Positions 61,092-64,000 of a DNA stretch of 64,000 nt are shown here, piece by piece. This DNA is from Verrucomicrobia bacterium CG1_02_43_26 (GTDB taxonomy: Bacteria > Verrucomicrobiota > Verrucomicrobiia > Opitutales > CG1-02-43-26), in assembly GCA_001872735.1 (NCBI GenBank), contig MNWT01000005.1, positions 61,001 to 125,000 on the forward strand, written 5' to 3'. The notes under the pieces were generated by a model, which ran no database searches, had not been told where the DNA came from, and was given only the letters and a program-made list of their open reading frames with translations. Made by a program: the position numbers and the translations under genes. The number at the start of each line of letters is the position of its first letter. Within the stretch, counting starts at the first letter, position 1.

Positions 61092-62168
61092 TTAAATGCT
61101 GGCTGTTTTGTTGTTTAAAATCTTTTGAAATGTCTGTAATGCGCACTCAATATCAAGTACTGAAATACCTAAATGTGTCACGATGCGGACAATATTATCC
61201 ACAAAATAAAACTTTCCTAATAAAACGTTATTTATCTTTAGCTCCTCAAGAATCCCATCTATATACTTCCCGTCCATTTTAACAAACACCATATTCGTAT
61301 TTTGCTCAAGTGGGACAATTAAAGGGCTATTAAGCGACTTCAATCCCTCAAACAATTTATTAGCATTAGCATGGTCTTCCGACAAGCGGTCAACATTGTG
61401 CTTTAATGCATATAAGCCTGCTGCCGCTAAAAATCCACCTTGGCGAAAACCTCCCCCTAAAACCTTACGCCACCTACGAGCGCGTTTTATAAAGGCTTGA
61501 GATCCGCACAACAAAGCACCTCCCGGAGCGCCTAATCCCTTAGAGAGACAAATGGTTAGCGAATCCACAGGCTCAGCAACCTCTTTTAGGGCTTTTCCAT
61601 AATGAATAATTGCATTAAAAACGCGTGCCCCATCCATATGGAGCAATAAGTTCTCCTCTTTGCAAAAGTCGGCTGTCCTAGCAAGATACTCAAAAGGTAA
61701 TGCTTTTCCGTTCGTTGTATTTTCAATACACAAAAGCTTTGTTTTCACAAAATGAACATTCTCTGGCTTAATCTTTCTTCGCACTTTATTGAGATCAATC
61801 GTGCCGTCTTCTTCAAAATCAATTGGCTGCGCCTGAACGCCACCCAATACCGAAGCGCCTCCCCCTTCCCACAGATAGCAGTGCGCAGTAGAACCAGCTA
61901 TGTATTCATCTCCACGCTCGCAGTGAGAAAGAATTGCGGTGAGATTAGCCTGCGTAGCCGAAGGCAAAAACAAAGCCGCTTCCTTCCCGCTCAATTCAGC
62001 AGCATACTGTTCCAGTTCATTAATTGTAGGATCTTCTCCATAAACATCATCCCCGACAGCCGCATTCGCCATAGTCTCTCGCATTCCAGATGTTGGCAAT
62101 GTGAGCGTATCACTCCGTAAGTCGATTAGGCAATTTGTGTTATCGCTCGAGAAAGCATTGGTAGTCAT
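61092..62168 (-). CDS. ltaE: Low-specificity threonine aldolase
   Basis: A 358-residue PLP enzyme that splits threonine (and allo-threonine) to glycine and acetaldehyde. Features: LIDLRSDTLTLPTSGMRETMANAAVGDDVYGEDPTINELE (first 52 residues, in two pieces), the HMDGARVFNAI site near residue 178, and the PLP lysine in TICLSKGLGAPGGALLCG near 210. It is followed on the same strand by csaA. A bidirectional hairpin region separates its start from the rRNA. Confidence 0.93.
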   Translation of the reverse strand: MTTNAFSSDNTNCLIDLRSDTLTLPTSGMRETMANAAVGDDVYGEDPTINELEQYAAELSGKEAALFLPSATQANLTAILSHCERGDEYIAGSTAHCYLWEGGGASVLGGVQAQPIDFEEDGTIDLNKVRRKIKPENVHFVKTKLLCIENTTNGKALPFEYLARTADFCKEENLLLHMDGARVFNAIIHYGKALKEVAEPVDSLTICLSKGLGAPGGALLCGSQAFIKRARRWRKVLGGGFRQGGFLAAAGLYALKHNVDRLSEDHANANKLFEGLKSLNSPLIVPLEQNTNMVFVKMDGKYIDGILEELKINNVLLGKFYFVDNIVRIVTHLGISVLDIECALQTFQKILNNKTASI

Positions 62169-62238
62169 AGCGGTAAATAAGAAAGTTTATTGCTGTAGGT
62201 GTAGGGGAGAGTATCCAAAGATTGCGGGATAGCAAGCC

Positions 62239-62278
62239 AAAAAAAAGACCCGTATTCTCAATTAAGAAAATACGGGTC
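62239..62278 (-). terminator. rRNA operon terminator
   Basis: On the minus strand GACCCGTATTTTC (62278-62266) pairs with GAGAATACGGGTC (62259-62247) with one mismatch and a 6-base loop. A run of eight T (A on the plus strand, 62239-62246) follows, just after the 5S gene. Confidence 0.85.
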
Positions 62279-62284
62279 ATAATA

Positions 62285-62399
62285 CTGGCAATAACCTACT
62301 CTCGCACAGCAGCTAGGCTGCACTACCATCGGCGATTGAGGGCTTAACGATCGTGTTCGGAATGGGAACGTGTGTTTCCCCTCACCTATTGTCACCAGA
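62285..62399 (-). rRNA. rrf: 5S ribosomal RNA
   Basis: About 115 bases on the minus strand. The 5' end reads CTGGTGACAATAGGTGAGG and pairs with the 3' end ATTGCCAG. The internal motifs CCCATTCCGAACACG, AAGCCCTCA and GCGAGAGTAGG are as in bacterial 5S rRNA. The ends are approximate. It lies about 140 bases after the 23S 3' end, with no tRNA between them. Confidence 0.93.
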
Positions 62400-62536
62400 A
62401 TGTCTCCCTATGCTAGGAATAATTGTGACAGATAGAAATCGTGATGGATTCGGATATTGCTAATTGGATTAGCATAGTTGATGGAAAGAACGAGTTTATT
62501 TGCATTGGGTCAAAAATTTAAAATGTAAATGGAATA

Positions 62537-64000
<1,464 letters not shown>

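Noticed and set aside
62400..62536. tRNA genes in the 5S-23S spacer
   Set aside because: No cloverleaf, T-loop or CCA-like end was seen in the AT-rich spacer.

Overview
This 64 kb window looks like chromosome from a Gram-negative bacterium of the PVC group, most plausibly Verrucomicrobiota (Opitutia/Puniceicoccales-like). That placement is an inference from gene content: two TorF/Gcw_chp outer-membrane porins, an LptE-like lipoprotein, a histone H1-like basic protein, a SMUG1-type uracil-DNA glycosylase, flagellar FliD, and a type III secretion system (T3SS). The 23S rRNA segment at the right end would settle it. No tRNA, CRISPR array or insertion sequence was seen.

Layout. 0-5 kb: edge fragment of a secreted protein, a polar amino-acid ABC importer (binding protein, permease, ATPase) and three unrecognised genes. 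5-13 kb (mostly minus strand): rplM-rpsI, two porins, and the envelope/lipid operon rpmF-plsX-fabH-TPR-lptE-rpe. 13-22.5 kb: an accessory-looking stretch with four members of a divergent secreted-protein family (12951, 13583, 18490, 21840), an RHH-histone-tail fusion, SMUG1, surE, a restriction-modification pair, a pair of related small membrane proteins and a gene remnant. 22.5-32 kb: accA, pyruvate dehydrogenase E1a-E1b-E2 with a Nudix hydrolase upstream, uppP, metK-ahcY. 32-38.5 kb: a large Lys/Glu-rich unknown protein and a flagellar cassette (fliD, a Maf/DUF115 protein, an unknown). 38.6-46.6 kb: anion/Na+ symporter, M20 hydrolase, then an arginine succinyltransferase (AST) operon: class III aminotransferase, astA, astD, astB. 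46.7 kb: phosphopantetheinyl transferase.

47.4-60.7 kb: a T3SS locus whose order, sctW(with TyeA-like C-terminus)-CesT/SycN-like chaperone-sctX-sctY-sctV-LcrG-like-tip candidate-LcrH/SycD-like chaperone-YopB-like translocator-YopD-like translocator, follows the Yersinia yopN-tyeA-sycN-yscX-yscY-lcrD-(lcrR)-lcrG-lcrV-lcrH-yopB-yopD series. A further unit holds chaperone-sctC-chaperone. Promoters and terminators divide the locus into about four units, and two of the promoters share a conserved spacer. The ATPase, inner ring, needle and export-gate genes are not in the window, so the system must be split across the genome.

60.7-64 kb: csaA, threonine aldolase, then a minus-strand rRNA operon end (5S and the 3' part of 23S).

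Working together: the amino-acid importer and the AST operon suggest arginine or a related amino acid is used as a nitrogen source. The T3SS, porins and secreted-protein family suggest a host-associated or predatory lifestyle. Functions of unknown genes are not assigned.
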